Shown one piece after another: positions 6,906 to 13,981 of a DNA stretch of 15,480 nt. Source of the DNA: CAYQZD01 sp964421875 (lineage in GTDB: Bacteria > Electryoneota > Tariuqbacteria > Tariuqbacterales > Tariuqbacteraceae); NCBI GenBank assembly GCA_964421875.1, contig CAYQZD010000088.1, positions 1 through 15,480 of the forward strand, read 5' to 3'. Every line of letters begins with the position of its first letter. Position 1 is the first letter of the stretch. The notes below the pieces were generated by a model that made no database searches, had not been told where the DNA came from, and saw nothing but the letters and a program-made list of their open reading frames with translations. Made by a program: the position numbers and the translations under genes.

Positions 6906-8603
6906 TTATTTTAACAACAGCAACTTAACCGTCCGTTGCGCCTCCCCCGCTGAAAACCGCGCAAAATACACCCCGCTCGCCATCCCTGACGCATCCCATC
7001 CCGCCTGATGCGCCCCGGCGGGATAAAAGCCTTCGGCGAGCACCGCCGCTTCCCGCCCCTGAATATCATATACCGCCAGACGGATTAGCCCTTCCCGCTT
7101 AAGGCTGAAGGAGACCAGCGAACGCTGGTTGAAGGGATTGGGGAAGGCGGATAACATTGTATGTTCCGGGATTGCAGTTGCGGGCGGTTCAATGACATAA
7201 CTGGAGTGATTAAAGTAAAACGCGCCGATATCCGCTATTGTCGAATCGGGATCGAGCTGGGCGCCGGGGTCGCCGGCGTCGATGCAGGGGGAATTTTCGG
7301 TCAATCGAAAAGCCGAATCGCCAGCGGTGGAATAATACAATGGATCGCAGTAAATGTTCTGAAATATATCACAGGAGTCGCCGTTAAGGTTGACCGAGGT
7401 TATCAAACCCAGGCTGGTCGAAACTGTATCGCCGATAAAATTAGCGTGTTCGTTATTGAAGAAATCGCAATGAGTTATCGACACATATGTAGGTTCGTCG
7501 AAGTGAACGGCGCCCAGACCTGTATTGCCTTCAACTATGGTGTTTATCATATTCAGACTGGAATTAGCGCAGTCGATTCCACTGCCGTATGCAGTTCCGG
7601 AATTCCCACTAATTGTACAATTGACGATGGTGCCGGCTGAATTATAACCGAGAGCAATCCCGCCCTCGCCTAATCCTCCTGAATTGCCGCAGATAATGCT
7701 GTGGTCGATGTTAAGGGTGGAGGTGCAGCTAAAGATTATCGCGCCGCCGTAGCGAGCGGCATAATTCCCGTTAAAAACACAGTTGGAGACTGTCGCTGTG
7801 CAATTACTTGAAGAACCGAAAGCGCCGGTGTTGACTTCAGCCGAATTCCCGCTGAAAATGCAGTTTGTAATCGTTGCGGTGGAGGAATCATGACAGGAAA
7901 CTCCGCCGCTGACGCCGGTCGATGAATTATCCAGTATCAAACAACAATCGATGACCGAACTTGAATTGTACATAGCAAGTATCCCGCCGCCGCCGCTGGA
8001 CGAATTTTCGCAGACAGTGGAGCGCCGGATAGTCAGGCTGGAACCATAAAACACCGAAATCCCACCGCCGTAGAGATTAGCGGAATTGCCGCTTATTAGA
8101 CAGTCCGTAATGGTGGGATTGGAGTTGTCGTTGCAGGCGACACCCCCGCCGGAGCTGTCCGCCGCGTTCCCGCTGACAGTGCAGTTCGAAATAATCGGAC
8201 TGGAACCGTAACATAAAATTCCGCCCCCGCTGCTTTCCGGATAAGCGCCGGAGGCGTAACCGCCTCTAACCAGGCAGTATCCCAGTCTGCTGAAATTATT
8301 GGCAATGCTGTTGAAATCTATCCCGCCCCAGGTGAAAGAGGTGTCGCTCGGTTGGAATGTGATGCTGTCGTTTTCCGTTCCGACAGCGTACAGATATCCA
8401 TCGACATCGAATTCGTAATATCCGGTGAAGTTGAAACGGGTTCCGGGCGCGATGGTGAGGGAATCTCCGTTTTGAACGGAGATGCCGCCGACAACGGTAA
8501 AAGTCCCCGGTCCCAAGGTTCCACTCAAGGGACCGGCGAGCTGAGCAATTGAAATATTGAAAATGCAGGCAGCGGCAAACAGAATCAGGAATATTTTTTT
8601 CAT
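6906..8603 (-). CDS. Secreted right-handed beta-helix protein with C-terminal sorting domain
   Basis: The ATG at 8603 gives 565 residues and has AAGGA four bases upstream. The in-frame ATG eight codons earlier would bury the signal peptide. Residues 1-20 are the signal peptide (M-K-K, S-I-A before Q21). Residues from about 110 to 370 contain some eight turns of a parallel beta-helix, each with I-x-N-C-x-(I/V)-x-G-N-(S/A) followed by G-G-G-(I/V). This is the pattern of right-handed beta-helix and chlamydial Pmp-like repeats. A conserved end-cap follows: G-D-S-C-D-I-F-Q-N-I then S-P-C-I-D-A-G-D-P and D-P-D-S-T-I-A-D-I-G. The sorting domain is residues 488-565. Unlike the other beta-helix genes here, it lacks the W-A-V-Y-G-W module. 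No catalytic polysaccharide-lyase residues were identified, and an adhesive or display role is inference. Confidence 0.9.
   Translation of the reverse strand: MKKIFLILFAAACIFNISIAQLAGPLSGTLGPGTFTVVGGISVQNGDSLTIAPGTRFNFTGYYEFDVDGYLYAVGTENDSITFQPSDTSFTWGGIDFNSIANNFSRLGYCLVRGGYASGAYPESSGGGILCYGSSPIISNCTVSGNAADSSGGGVACNDNSNPTITDCLISGNSANLYGGGISVFYGSSLTIRRSTVCENSSSGGGGILAMYNSSSVIDCCLILDNSSTGVSGGVSCHDSSTATITNCIFSGNSAEVNTGAFGSSSNCTATVSNCVFNGNYAARYGGAIIFSCTSTLNIDHSIICGNSGGLGEGGIALGYNSAGTIVNCTISGNSGTAYGSGIDCANSSLNMINTIVEGNTGLGAVHFDEPTYVSITHCDFFNNEHANFIGDTVSTSLGLITSVNLNGDSCDIFQNIYCDPLYYSTAGDSAFRLTENSPCIDAGDPGAQLDPDSTIADIGAFYFNHSSYVIEPPATAIPEHTMLSAFPNPFNQRSLVSFSLKREGLIRLAVYDIQGREAAVLAEGFYPAGAHQAGWDASGMASGVYFARFSAGEAQRTVKLLLLK
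7091..7111. repeat. Degenerate period-7 trace in sorting-domain coding region
   Basis: Three 7-nt units begin with CT at 7091, 7098 and 7105 (for example CTTAAGG, CTGAAGG). They lie at the same place in the sorting domain as the clearer arrays of the other genes. The match is weak and could be chance. Confidence 0.3.
7114..7129. repeat. Small inverted repeat in sorting-domain coding region
   Basis: ACCAGCGAACGCTGGT, a 6-bp stem with a 4-nt loop, matches the stem at 3476-3491 in the 3268-4716 gene at the same codons (N-Q-R-S-L-V). It may reflect shared ancestry and coding constraint rather than function. Confidence 0.4.
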
Positions 8604-8606
8604 TTT

Positions 8607-8611
8607 TCCTT
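8607..8611 (-). promoter_or_regulatory. Shine-Dalgarno site deciding the start of the 6906-8603 beta-helix gene
   Basis: AAGGA on the minus strand, about four bases before the ATG at 8603. The earlier ATG at 8627 has no equivalent and would place eight polar residues before the M-K-K signal peptide. Confidence 0.65.
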
Positions 8612-8645
8612 CAATTATGGTCGACATTGCCCTTATTGTGTAATA

Positions 8646-10262
8646 TTATTTCACTAACAGCAGCTTCTGTGTATGAACACCCCCCTCCGCCGAGAACCGA
8701 GCAAAATACACCCCGCTCGCCATCCCGGACGCGTCCCATACCGCCTGATGCACTCCGGCGGGATAAAAGCCTTCGGCGAGAACCTCGACTTCACGTCCGG
8801 CGATGTCGTAGATTGCGAGTCTTATATTACTTGCAGCTTGCAGCTTGAAGCTGAGAGCTGTCGAAGCGTTGAATGGATTCGGGGACGAACTAAAAAATCC
8901 GGTTGCCGACTGCCGACTGCTGACAGCCTCTTCATCGCCGAACCATCCGTAAACCGCCCAGCCCCGGTATTGCTGGGAGGCGGCTTCGCCCGCCAGCTTG
9001 GTGAAGGGGAAGGAGTGGGAATGATAGGTGGAATCGGGGTGGCTGCCCACTTTACCCACATAGGTGTAATTGCCGGGAGGAGCGGTTCCGGGAACAACCT
9101 GCGTGATTTGCCGCGAAATGGTCGCGCCCGCCGGAATTGGCAATCCCGTCCGTAGAATCAGCGGCCCCACGGTCGCGCCGTTGGGGATAATCACTTCAGA
9201 CCAGGCGTCGAAGACCATAGCCGAGCCGGAAGTGTTCTCCACCGCTGCCGTAAAGGTCAACTGACCTCCGCCTGCGGGAATCAGTATCGGCGGATTATGC
9301 GGCGTCAAGGTGATGACTAACGGTGAAACCGGTCCCTGGTCGAAATAGAAGCATCCCATATCAGCCAGGGTGGAATCCGGATCAAGCGGTGTGGCAGGGT
9401 CGCCGGAATCGATGCAGGGGGACATTGTGGTGTCGGGGATGGGGAAATTCGCCCAGGTCAGATGATAATCGAAGGTGGCTCCCCCGACGAAGAGCGGGTC
9501 AGCCTGGATTTCCCCTGTGCCGGGATTGGGAGTAAAGGGAGTGGCAGGTCCGGAGTAACCCTGCATATAGTTCCCGCCGGGATTGTTGTAAACATCGTTG
9601 TAGGAAATAAATACCGGGGTGTCGCGGTGCTTGTAGATGCCGTACCTGCCGTTGTTGGCGATGATGTTGTTCTTGATGTGGACAGCGCCCCCGCCCGACC
9701 AATCGTGATAACCGTCTCTGCCGTTAGCGGCGATGGTGTTATTGGTGAGATAAACCGTGCCTAAGTAGGGATCGAAACCCTCGTAGATGTTGTTGATTAT
9801 AAGGTTGTGGTCGATATAAGCGGTGCCGCCAAAGTCGTTCCATATGTCTATTCCATTGCCGTTGTTTTTGACAATGCAGTTACGCACCACTTTAATCCCG
9901 GTGGAGGAGCGGGGATTGATGAACACTCCCACGTTGCCCGGGGTGCTGCCGCCCTGCTGGCTGTTCTGCACTGTGAATCCTTCAATGTGGAAATCGTTCA
10001 CCTGATAGGCGTAAACCACATCGGTGACGCCGCCGCCGTCGATGGTGGTGCAGTCGGCTCCCGCGCCTAAAAGCGTCACTCCTTCGGTCATTCGTAGGTT
10101 TTCCTGGTAGAATCCCGCGGCGACCATTACCGTATCGCCGGGCGCGCAGGCGTTGACAGCGGTCTGGATGGCGGCGTACTGACCGGGAACATGATGGATA
10201 GTAGCAGCGGCGCTGAAAGCCATTGCCGCAATCACTAACAAGGTTAAAGAGATTTTACTCAT
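8646..10262 (-). CDS. Secreted beta-helix protein with shared W-A-V-Y-G-W module and C-terminal sorting domain
   Basis: This protein has 538 residues, with GGAGG eight bases before the ATG at 10262. Residues 1-20 are a signal peptide (A-A-A before T21). The mature N-terminus H-H-V-P-G-Q-Y-A-A-I-Q-T-A-V-N-A-C-A-P-G-D-T-V is the classic opening of DUF1565/pectinesterase-like parallel beta-helices. Turns with N-N-x-I-x-x-N continue to about residue 260. The end-cap S-P-C-I-D-S-G-D-P precedes an Ig-like module at about 314-443 (H-N-P-P-I-L-I-P-A-G-G-G, then W-A-V-Y-G-W). A linker at about 444-460 is encoded by period-7 DNA, and the 78-residue sorting domain occupies 461-538. It sits 31 bp after the preceding gene and 42 bp before the next, consistent with co-transcription. 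A lyase activity is not supported by visible catalytic motifs. Confidence 0.9.
   Translation of the reverse strand: MSKISLTLLVIAAMAFSAAATIHHVPGQYAAIQTAVNACAPGDTVMVAAGFYQENLRMTEGVTLLGAGADCTTIDGGGVTDVVYAYQVNDFHIEGFTVQNSQQGGSTPGNVGVFINPRSSTGIKVVRNCIVKNNGNGIDIWNDFGGTAYIDHNLIINNIYEGFDPYLGTVYLTNNTIAANGRDGYHDWSGGGAVHIKNNIIANNGRYGIYKHRDTPVFISYNDVYNNPGGNYMQGYSGPATPFTPNPGTGEIQADPLFVGGATFDYHLTWANFPIPDTTMSPCIDSGDPATPLDPDSTLADMGCFYFDQGPVSPLVITLTPHNPPILIPAGGGQLTFTAAVENTSGSAMVFDAWSEVIIPNGATVGPLILRTGLPIPAGATISRQITQVVPGTAPPGNYTYVGKVGSHPDSTYHSHSFPFTKLAGEAASQQYRGWAVYGWFGDEEAVSSRQSATGFFSSSPNPFNASTALSFKLQAASNIRLAIYDIAGREVEVLAEGFYPAGVHQAVWDASGMASGVYFARFSAEGGVHTQKLLLVK
8830..8864. repeat. Period-7 array inside sorting-domain coding region (gene 8646-10262)
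   Basis: Five 7-nt units start with CT at 8830, 8837, 8844, 8851 and 8858. The first two are CTTGCAG, the third CTTGAAG, the last two degenerate. On the minus strand it encodes A-L-S-F-K-L-Q-A-A-S. Confidence 0.8.
8904..8924. repeat. Period-7 array in linker before the sorting domain (gene 8646-10262)
   Basis: Three tandem 7-nt units, TGCCGAC twice and TGCTGAC once, encode the linker S-S-R-Q-S-A on the minus strand. The sequence is unrelated to the CTTGCAG array 40 bp away, but the period is the same. Confidence 0.8.
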
Positions 10263-10293
10263 TTCAGTATCCTCCTTTATGAGTTGAGAAAAT

Positions 10294-12027
10294 TCATTTT
10301 ATTAAAAGCAGTTTTTGAGTCCGATAATATTGGCCGGCGCTGAGGCGCGCGAAATAGACCCCGCTGGGCAAATCCGTCCCGTCGAATAATGCTCGATGCA
10401 TTCTTACCGGATGAAATCCCTCCGCCAGCATCGCCGCTTCACGCCCCGCGATGTCATAAACCGCCAGTTTGATGTTGCTTGCAGCTTGCAGCTTGAAGCT
10501 GAGAGCTGTTGTAGCGTTGAAGGGGTTGGGACTAACAATAAGCGTAAAATCATTGTCCTCTGATTTTGAATCGATGGATTCCGGTTTTTCCTTACCCCAA
10601 AACCGGTGCGTCCAGCCGATTTCGGACTCTTCCGTCTCTTCGCTGTATAACTTTATAAAATCGAATCCGGCTACGTCAAGAACGCTGTCAGGATACCATC
10701 CTACATTTGCCATATAAGTAATGTTCCCGCCGGGGCAGCGAGGCGGCACAAGCTGAGTGACTGTTCTTCGGAAAACAGCTTGCCCGAAAACTGTCAGGTT
10801 AAAGCGGGATAAAACAGGTCCGTAGCATCGTCCGCCGGAATATGTTATCTCTGACCAAACATCGGCAATATACTGACTGTCACTGGTATTCCCTATGCAT
10901 AGGTCGAAATTGATAAATCCGCCTCCAGGCGGTATAACGATTGGAGGATTGTGAAGCTCAAGCGCTATGAACAACGAACTCTGGTGAAAATAGAATACTC
11001 CCATATCCGCGAAGGTGCTGTCGGGGTCCTGAGGGCTGGAGGGATTGCCGGCGTCGATGCAGGGGGAATTTATGGAAAAGCGATAGGCTGAGTCTCCGGC
11101 GGTGGCTTGAAACAGAGGGTCGAGGAAGATGTTGAAGTATTGGTCGCATGGGTCGCCATTATTATTCACGGTGGAGATAACGCCCAATCCTCCGGGGACA
11201 GTTCCCTGGAAATCACCGCCCTGGTTTTGGTGAAAATCACAATAGGTTATAGTAGCATTAGCCGAGCCGGACAGGAAGTGGATACCGTGGTTGATGTTGC
11301 TTTCTACAATTGAATTCATCAGTATGGTATTCGATGATGAGGAGCATTCTATTCCCCCTCCCACACCTGTTACAGTATTATCAGAGATAACACAATTGAT
11401 GATTGAAGCATTCGACCTGTAAACTAATATTCCGCCTCCGTTTAAAGCGTTATTGTCAGTGATGACGCACCGTTCAATCCTCACTTCGCAGTCGTAGGCG
11501 AGGCTGATGGCGCCTCCCTGGTGGTTTGGAGCGGAATTTCCGGTCATAATACAGTTTTTAATGACGGCGGCGGAGCCGAAAATACAGCATATTGCGCCCC
11601 CGTCCCAGCCCGCCGTGCTGTTGGTGATTAGGCAATTACTGATGGTGGGGCTTGAACTTTCGCAGTAAATGCCTGCGCCGTTATCCTGATATACTGTGTT
11701 TCCATTGTTTATAGTGAAACCGTTCAGCCTTGAATTAAGGGTTTCACCATAGTGAAAGTGGAAACCTCGACTCGAATCCTGGCAGTCGATGACGCAGTTT
11801 TCGAATCCGTTAACAGAAGTTACCAGGATAGCTCTGCCGAGGAAGTCGATGCTTCGGTTACCTGCGCCCGTATAGGTTCCGTCGGCGACTAATACTGTGT
11901 CCCCGTTTACGGCGGCGTTGATGCCCGCTTGAATCGTGGGGTATTGGGAGGGGACGCGGCGGACGGCGGCGAAGCCGCAGTTTATCACTACCGCCGCTAA
12001 GAATGCTATGACGGATATTCTCAGCAT
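10294..12027 (-). CDS. Secreted beta-helix protein with shared Ig-like module and C-terminal sorting domain
   Basis: This protein has 577 residues. The ATG at 12027 follows CCGGAG by seven bases. Residues 1 to about 20 are a signal peptide ending G-F-A-A. The mature protein opens R-R-V-P-S-Q-Y-P-T-I-Q-A-G-I-N-A-A-V-N-G-D-T-V, a well-known beta-helix N-cap. Repeating turns I-x-N-C-(I/L)-I-T-(N/G)-N-S with G-G-(A/G)-I run to about residue 260. They are followed by the end-cap G-D-P-C-D-Q-Y-F-N-I and S-P-C-I-D-A-G-N-P. The Ig-like module starts near 351 (H-N-P-P-I-V-I-P-P-G-G-G) but its closing motif is altered, T-H-R-F-W-G instead of W-A-V-Y-G-W. The sorting domain is residues 500-577, with P-V-R-M-H where relatives have P-A-G-x-H. 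Its linker shows no period-7 pattern. Confidence 0.9.
   Translation of the reverse strand: MLRISVIAFLAAVVINCGFAAVRRVPSQYPTIQAGINAAVNGDTVLVADGTYTGAGNRSIDFLGRAILVTSVNGFENCVIDCQDSSRGFHFHYGETLNSRLNGFTINNGNTVYQDNGAGIYCESSSPTISNCLITNSTAGWDGGAICCIFGSAAVIKNCIMTGNSAPNHQGGAISLAYDCEVRIERCVITDNNALNGGGILVYRSNASIINCVISDNTVTGVGGGIECSSSSNTILMNSIVESNINHGIHFLSGSANATITYCDFHQNQGGDFQGTVPGGLGVISTVNNNGDPCDQYFNIFLDPLFQATAGDSAYRFSINSPCIDAGNPSSPQDPDSTFADMGVFYFHQSSLFIALELHNPPIVIPPGGGFINFDLCIGNTSDSQYIADVWSEITYSGGRCYGPVLSRFNLTVFGQAVFRRTVTQLVPPRCPGGNITYMANVGWYPDSVLDVAGFDFIKLYSEETEESEIGWTHRFWGKEKPESIDSKSEDNDFTLIVSPNPFNATTALSFKLQAASNIKLAVYDIAGREAAMLAEGFHPVRMHRALFDGTDLPSGVYFARLSAGQYYRTQKLLLIK
10478..10512. repeat. Period-7 array inside sorting-domain coding region (gene 10294-12027)
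   Basis: Units start with CT at 10478, 10485, 10492, 10499 and 10506. The first four are identical to those at 8830-8857, and the fifth diverges. It encodes A-L-S-F-K-L-Q-A-A-S. Confidence 0.8.
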
Positions 12028-12041
12028 CGCAGACTCCGGAG

Positions 12042-12059
12042 GAAAATCTGTCGATTTTC
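12042..12059 (-). promoter_or_regulatory. Hairpin directly before the Shine-Dalgarno of the 10294-12027 gene
   Basis: GAAAATC and GATTTTC form a perfect 7-bp stem with a 4-nt loop in the 31-bp gap between two genes. It abuts the self-complementary CTCCGGAG (12034-12041), which contains the probable ribosome-binding site. Folding could affect translation of the downstream gene. No T run follows, so it is not a good terminator. Confidence 0.35.
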
Positions 12060-13885
12060 TATTTCAACAGTATTAGCTTCCTTGTGAGATAATGGTCATC
12101 GGCGCTGAATCTTATAAAATACACTCCGCTCGCTAAATCCGCCCCATCGAACACCGCTCGGTGCGTCCCCGCCGGATAGATTCCCTCCGCTAACACCGCC
12201 ACCTCCCGCCCGGCGATGTCGTAAGCTGCCAGCTTGATTCGACTCGCAACTCGCAGCTCGAATCTCGCGACTGCTGTGGCGTTGAAGGGATTGGGTGAAA
12301 CGGCAAAATTTGTGATTATTGATAGTCGATTTGCGATTTGTGATTTTTCATCCTCATCCCAGCCGTAAACTGCCCAGCCAAGGTTGTGATTAGGCGGAGC
12401 GTCTCCGGGAAGTTTGGCGAAGGGAAAGCTGTCCGAGGATATGATTGAAAACGGAAAATCACCCACATTGCCTATATAACTATAAATATTCGAAGGCGCA
12501 TTACCCGGAACATACTGGGTAATATCAGTGCGATTGATAGTCTGACCAGCAAGAATCGTATGATTCTCCCGCAGAAAGAGAGGACCATATGTTGTTCCGC
12601 GGGGGAGCACCACTTCCGTCCAAGCGTCGAAGGAAATTATATCGTTCGTGTTGTTGATAATCTGGGCATCGAAATTAAAACTGCCCCCGCCGGCAGGGAC
12701 AATTATAAGCGGAGTAGGCGGTATGAGATTAACCACCAATCGCTCGCTTCCAAGACGGATTAGATAGATATCGCCATAAGCATTTATACTATATGATACA
12801 GTTAATCCCGCGACAATATACCCGCCATCAATAGTCTGTTTAACGCTCAAACCAGAGTCCCTATCGTTTCCGCCATAAGTCTGATACCATTGCTGATAGC
12901 CCTCAGGATCGGTTTTGATTAAATGGAGATCACTAATACCGTTTCCATAAGAAGTGGTGCTTCCCGTAATAATATACCCACCGTCATAGGTTTGTTGAAC
13001 ACTGGACCCACAATCGTGTCCGCTTCCACCGAAGGTTCGGATCCATTGCTGATTACCTAATGAGTCTGTTTTAATCAAGAACGCATCCCGGTCAGGGTAG
13101 AGTCCGGTAACGCCGGTAACGATATATCCGCCGTCAAATGTCTGTTCAACACTGGTGCCTACATCGTAGTGGTCTCCACCGAAAGTCTGACTCCATAGTT
13201 GGTTACCTAATGAGTCGGTTTTAATCAAATAAACGTCTTTGTCGGGATAACGACCAGTTTCCCCGGCAATAATATATCCACCGTCATTTACTTGCTTAAC
13301 ACTACGACCTTCATCGCTATCGCTTCTATCATAGTAACGGCTCCATTGCTGATTACCTGAACTGTCTGTTTTTATTAAATAAACATCATCATTTGAAGTG
13401 AGGGAAGTTGCTTTCCCTACAATGATGTACCCATCATCGTAAGTTTGCTGAACACTTTTCCCGGATTGGTTATGGTTGCCACCGAAAACCTGACTCCATA
13501 ATTGATGACCATTGGAATCGGTTTTAATTAGATAGACATCTTCAGTGTAATGAGTATAATATCTTATCATGCCGGTAATGATATATCCGCCCTCTCTTGT
13601 TTGTTGAACACAATATCCTTCTTCATCGCCTCGTTCGCCATAAGTTCGATACCATAATCGATTTCCTGAGGAATCGGTTTTAATCAAGCAAACATCGTAA
13701 GCACCTCCTCCACGAGATGCGGTTCCACCTGCAACAACATACCCGCCATCGTTGGCCTGTACAACACTCCGACCTAACTCATCATTGTTTCCGCCAAGTA
13801 CTCTGGTCCACAGTGTATCGGGTTGGGCAAAGGTATAAAGTGACAGTAACAAAACCACTGCAGAAGAAGAGAATACCTTGTTCAT
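12059..13885 (-). CDS. Secreted seven-repeat propeller-like protein with Ig-like module and C-terminal sorting domain
   Basis: This 608-residue protein has its ATG at 13885 with AGGAGGT six bases upstream. Residues 1-20 are a signal peptide (T-F-A before Q21), with mature start Q-P-D-T-L-W. Seven repeats of 48-53 residues run to about residue 380. Each has V-(Q/K)-Q-x-x-D-G-G-Y-I-(I/V)-x-G and (V/L)-Y-L-I-K-T-D-S-x-G, and the last ends Y-L-I-R-L. Unlike the other two propeller proteins, it then carries the Ig-like module at about 384-510 (P-T-P-L-I-I-V-P-A-G-G-G to W-A-V-Y-G-W) otherwise found on beta-helix proteins here. A 21-residue linker is encoded by a period-7 array, and the sorting domain is residues 531-608. 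This makes it a chimeric architecture linking the two cargo families. Confidence 0.9.
   Translation of the reverse strand: MNKVFSSSAVVLLLSLYTFAQPDTLWTRVLGGNNDELGRSVVQANDGGYVVAGGTASRGGGAYDVCLIKTDSSGNRLWYRTYGERGDEEGYCVQQTREGGYIITGMIRYYTHYTEDVYLIKTDSNGHQLWSQVFGGNHNQSGKSVQQTYDDGYIIVGKATSLTSNDDVYLIKTDSSGNQQWSRYYDRSDSDEGRSVKQVNDGGYIIAGETGRYPDKDVYLIKTDSLGNQLWSQTFGGDHYDVGTSVEQTFDGGYIVTGVTGLYPDRDAFLIKTDSLGNQQWIRTFGGSGHDCGSSVQQTYDGGYIITGSTTSYGNGISDLHLIKTDPEGYQQWYQTYGGNDRDSGLSVKQTIDGGYIVAGLTVSYSINAYGDIYLIRLGSERLVVNLIPPTPLIIVPAGGGSFNFDAQIINNTNDIISFDAWTEVVLPRGTTYGPLFLRENHTILAGQTINRTDITQYVPGNAPSNIYSYIGNVGDFPFSIISSDSFPFAKLPGDAPPNHNLGWAVYGWDEDEKSQIANRLSIITNFAVSPNPFNATAVARFELRVASRIKLAAYDIAGREVAVLAEGIYPAGTHRAVFDGADLASGVYFIRFSADDHYLTRKLILLK
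12243..12277. repeat. Period-7 array inside sorting-domain coding region (gene 12059-13885)
   Basis: Units start with CT at 12243, 12250, 12257, 12264 and 12271, and four share CTCG. The unit sequence (CTCGCAA/CTCGCAG) differs from the CTTGCAG of the paralogues, yet phase and position are the same. It encodes V-A-R-F-E-L-R-V-A-S. Confidence 0.75.
12314..12348. repeat. Period-7 array in linker before the sorting domain (gene 12059-13885)
   Basis: GAT recurs exactly every seven bases at 12314, 12321, 12328, 12335 and 12342, with units such as GATTTGC and GATTTGT. On the minus strand it encodes the linker K-S-Q-I-A-N-R-L-S-I-I-T. Confidence 0.8.
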
Positions 13886-13981
13886 ATTTAACCTCCTGTT
13901 TTCTATCGTCTGAAAGCCTTCTTAAGTAACTCAATCCCATAGTAGATATAATTCCGGTTTTAAATAAGCCGACCTGCTTTG
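13886..13981. other. 96-bp spacer between the first two genes
   Basis: No small gene, tRNA or clear terminator was seen. The strand-minus sequence after the TAG at 13982 contains GCAGGTCGGCTTA, resembling the trailer of two other sorting-domain genes. AGGAGGT lies just before the ATG at 13885. No convincing promoter was found. Confidence 0.4.

Noticed and set aside
6168..6914. Plus-strand open frame of 248 codons
   Set aside because: It lies antisense to the well-supported Asp-box gene, has no recognisable motif or signal, and is explained by the G/C-rich codon use of that gene. Other plus-strand frames (for example 5547-6050, 7161-7640, 8673-9155) are rejected for the same reason.
10294..10320. 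A/T-rich AAAATGAATTTT near the end of the 10294-12027 gene as a terminator
   Set aside because: The stem is five bp, purely A/T with a two-base loop, and lies in a 31-bp gap between genes that appear co-transcribed.
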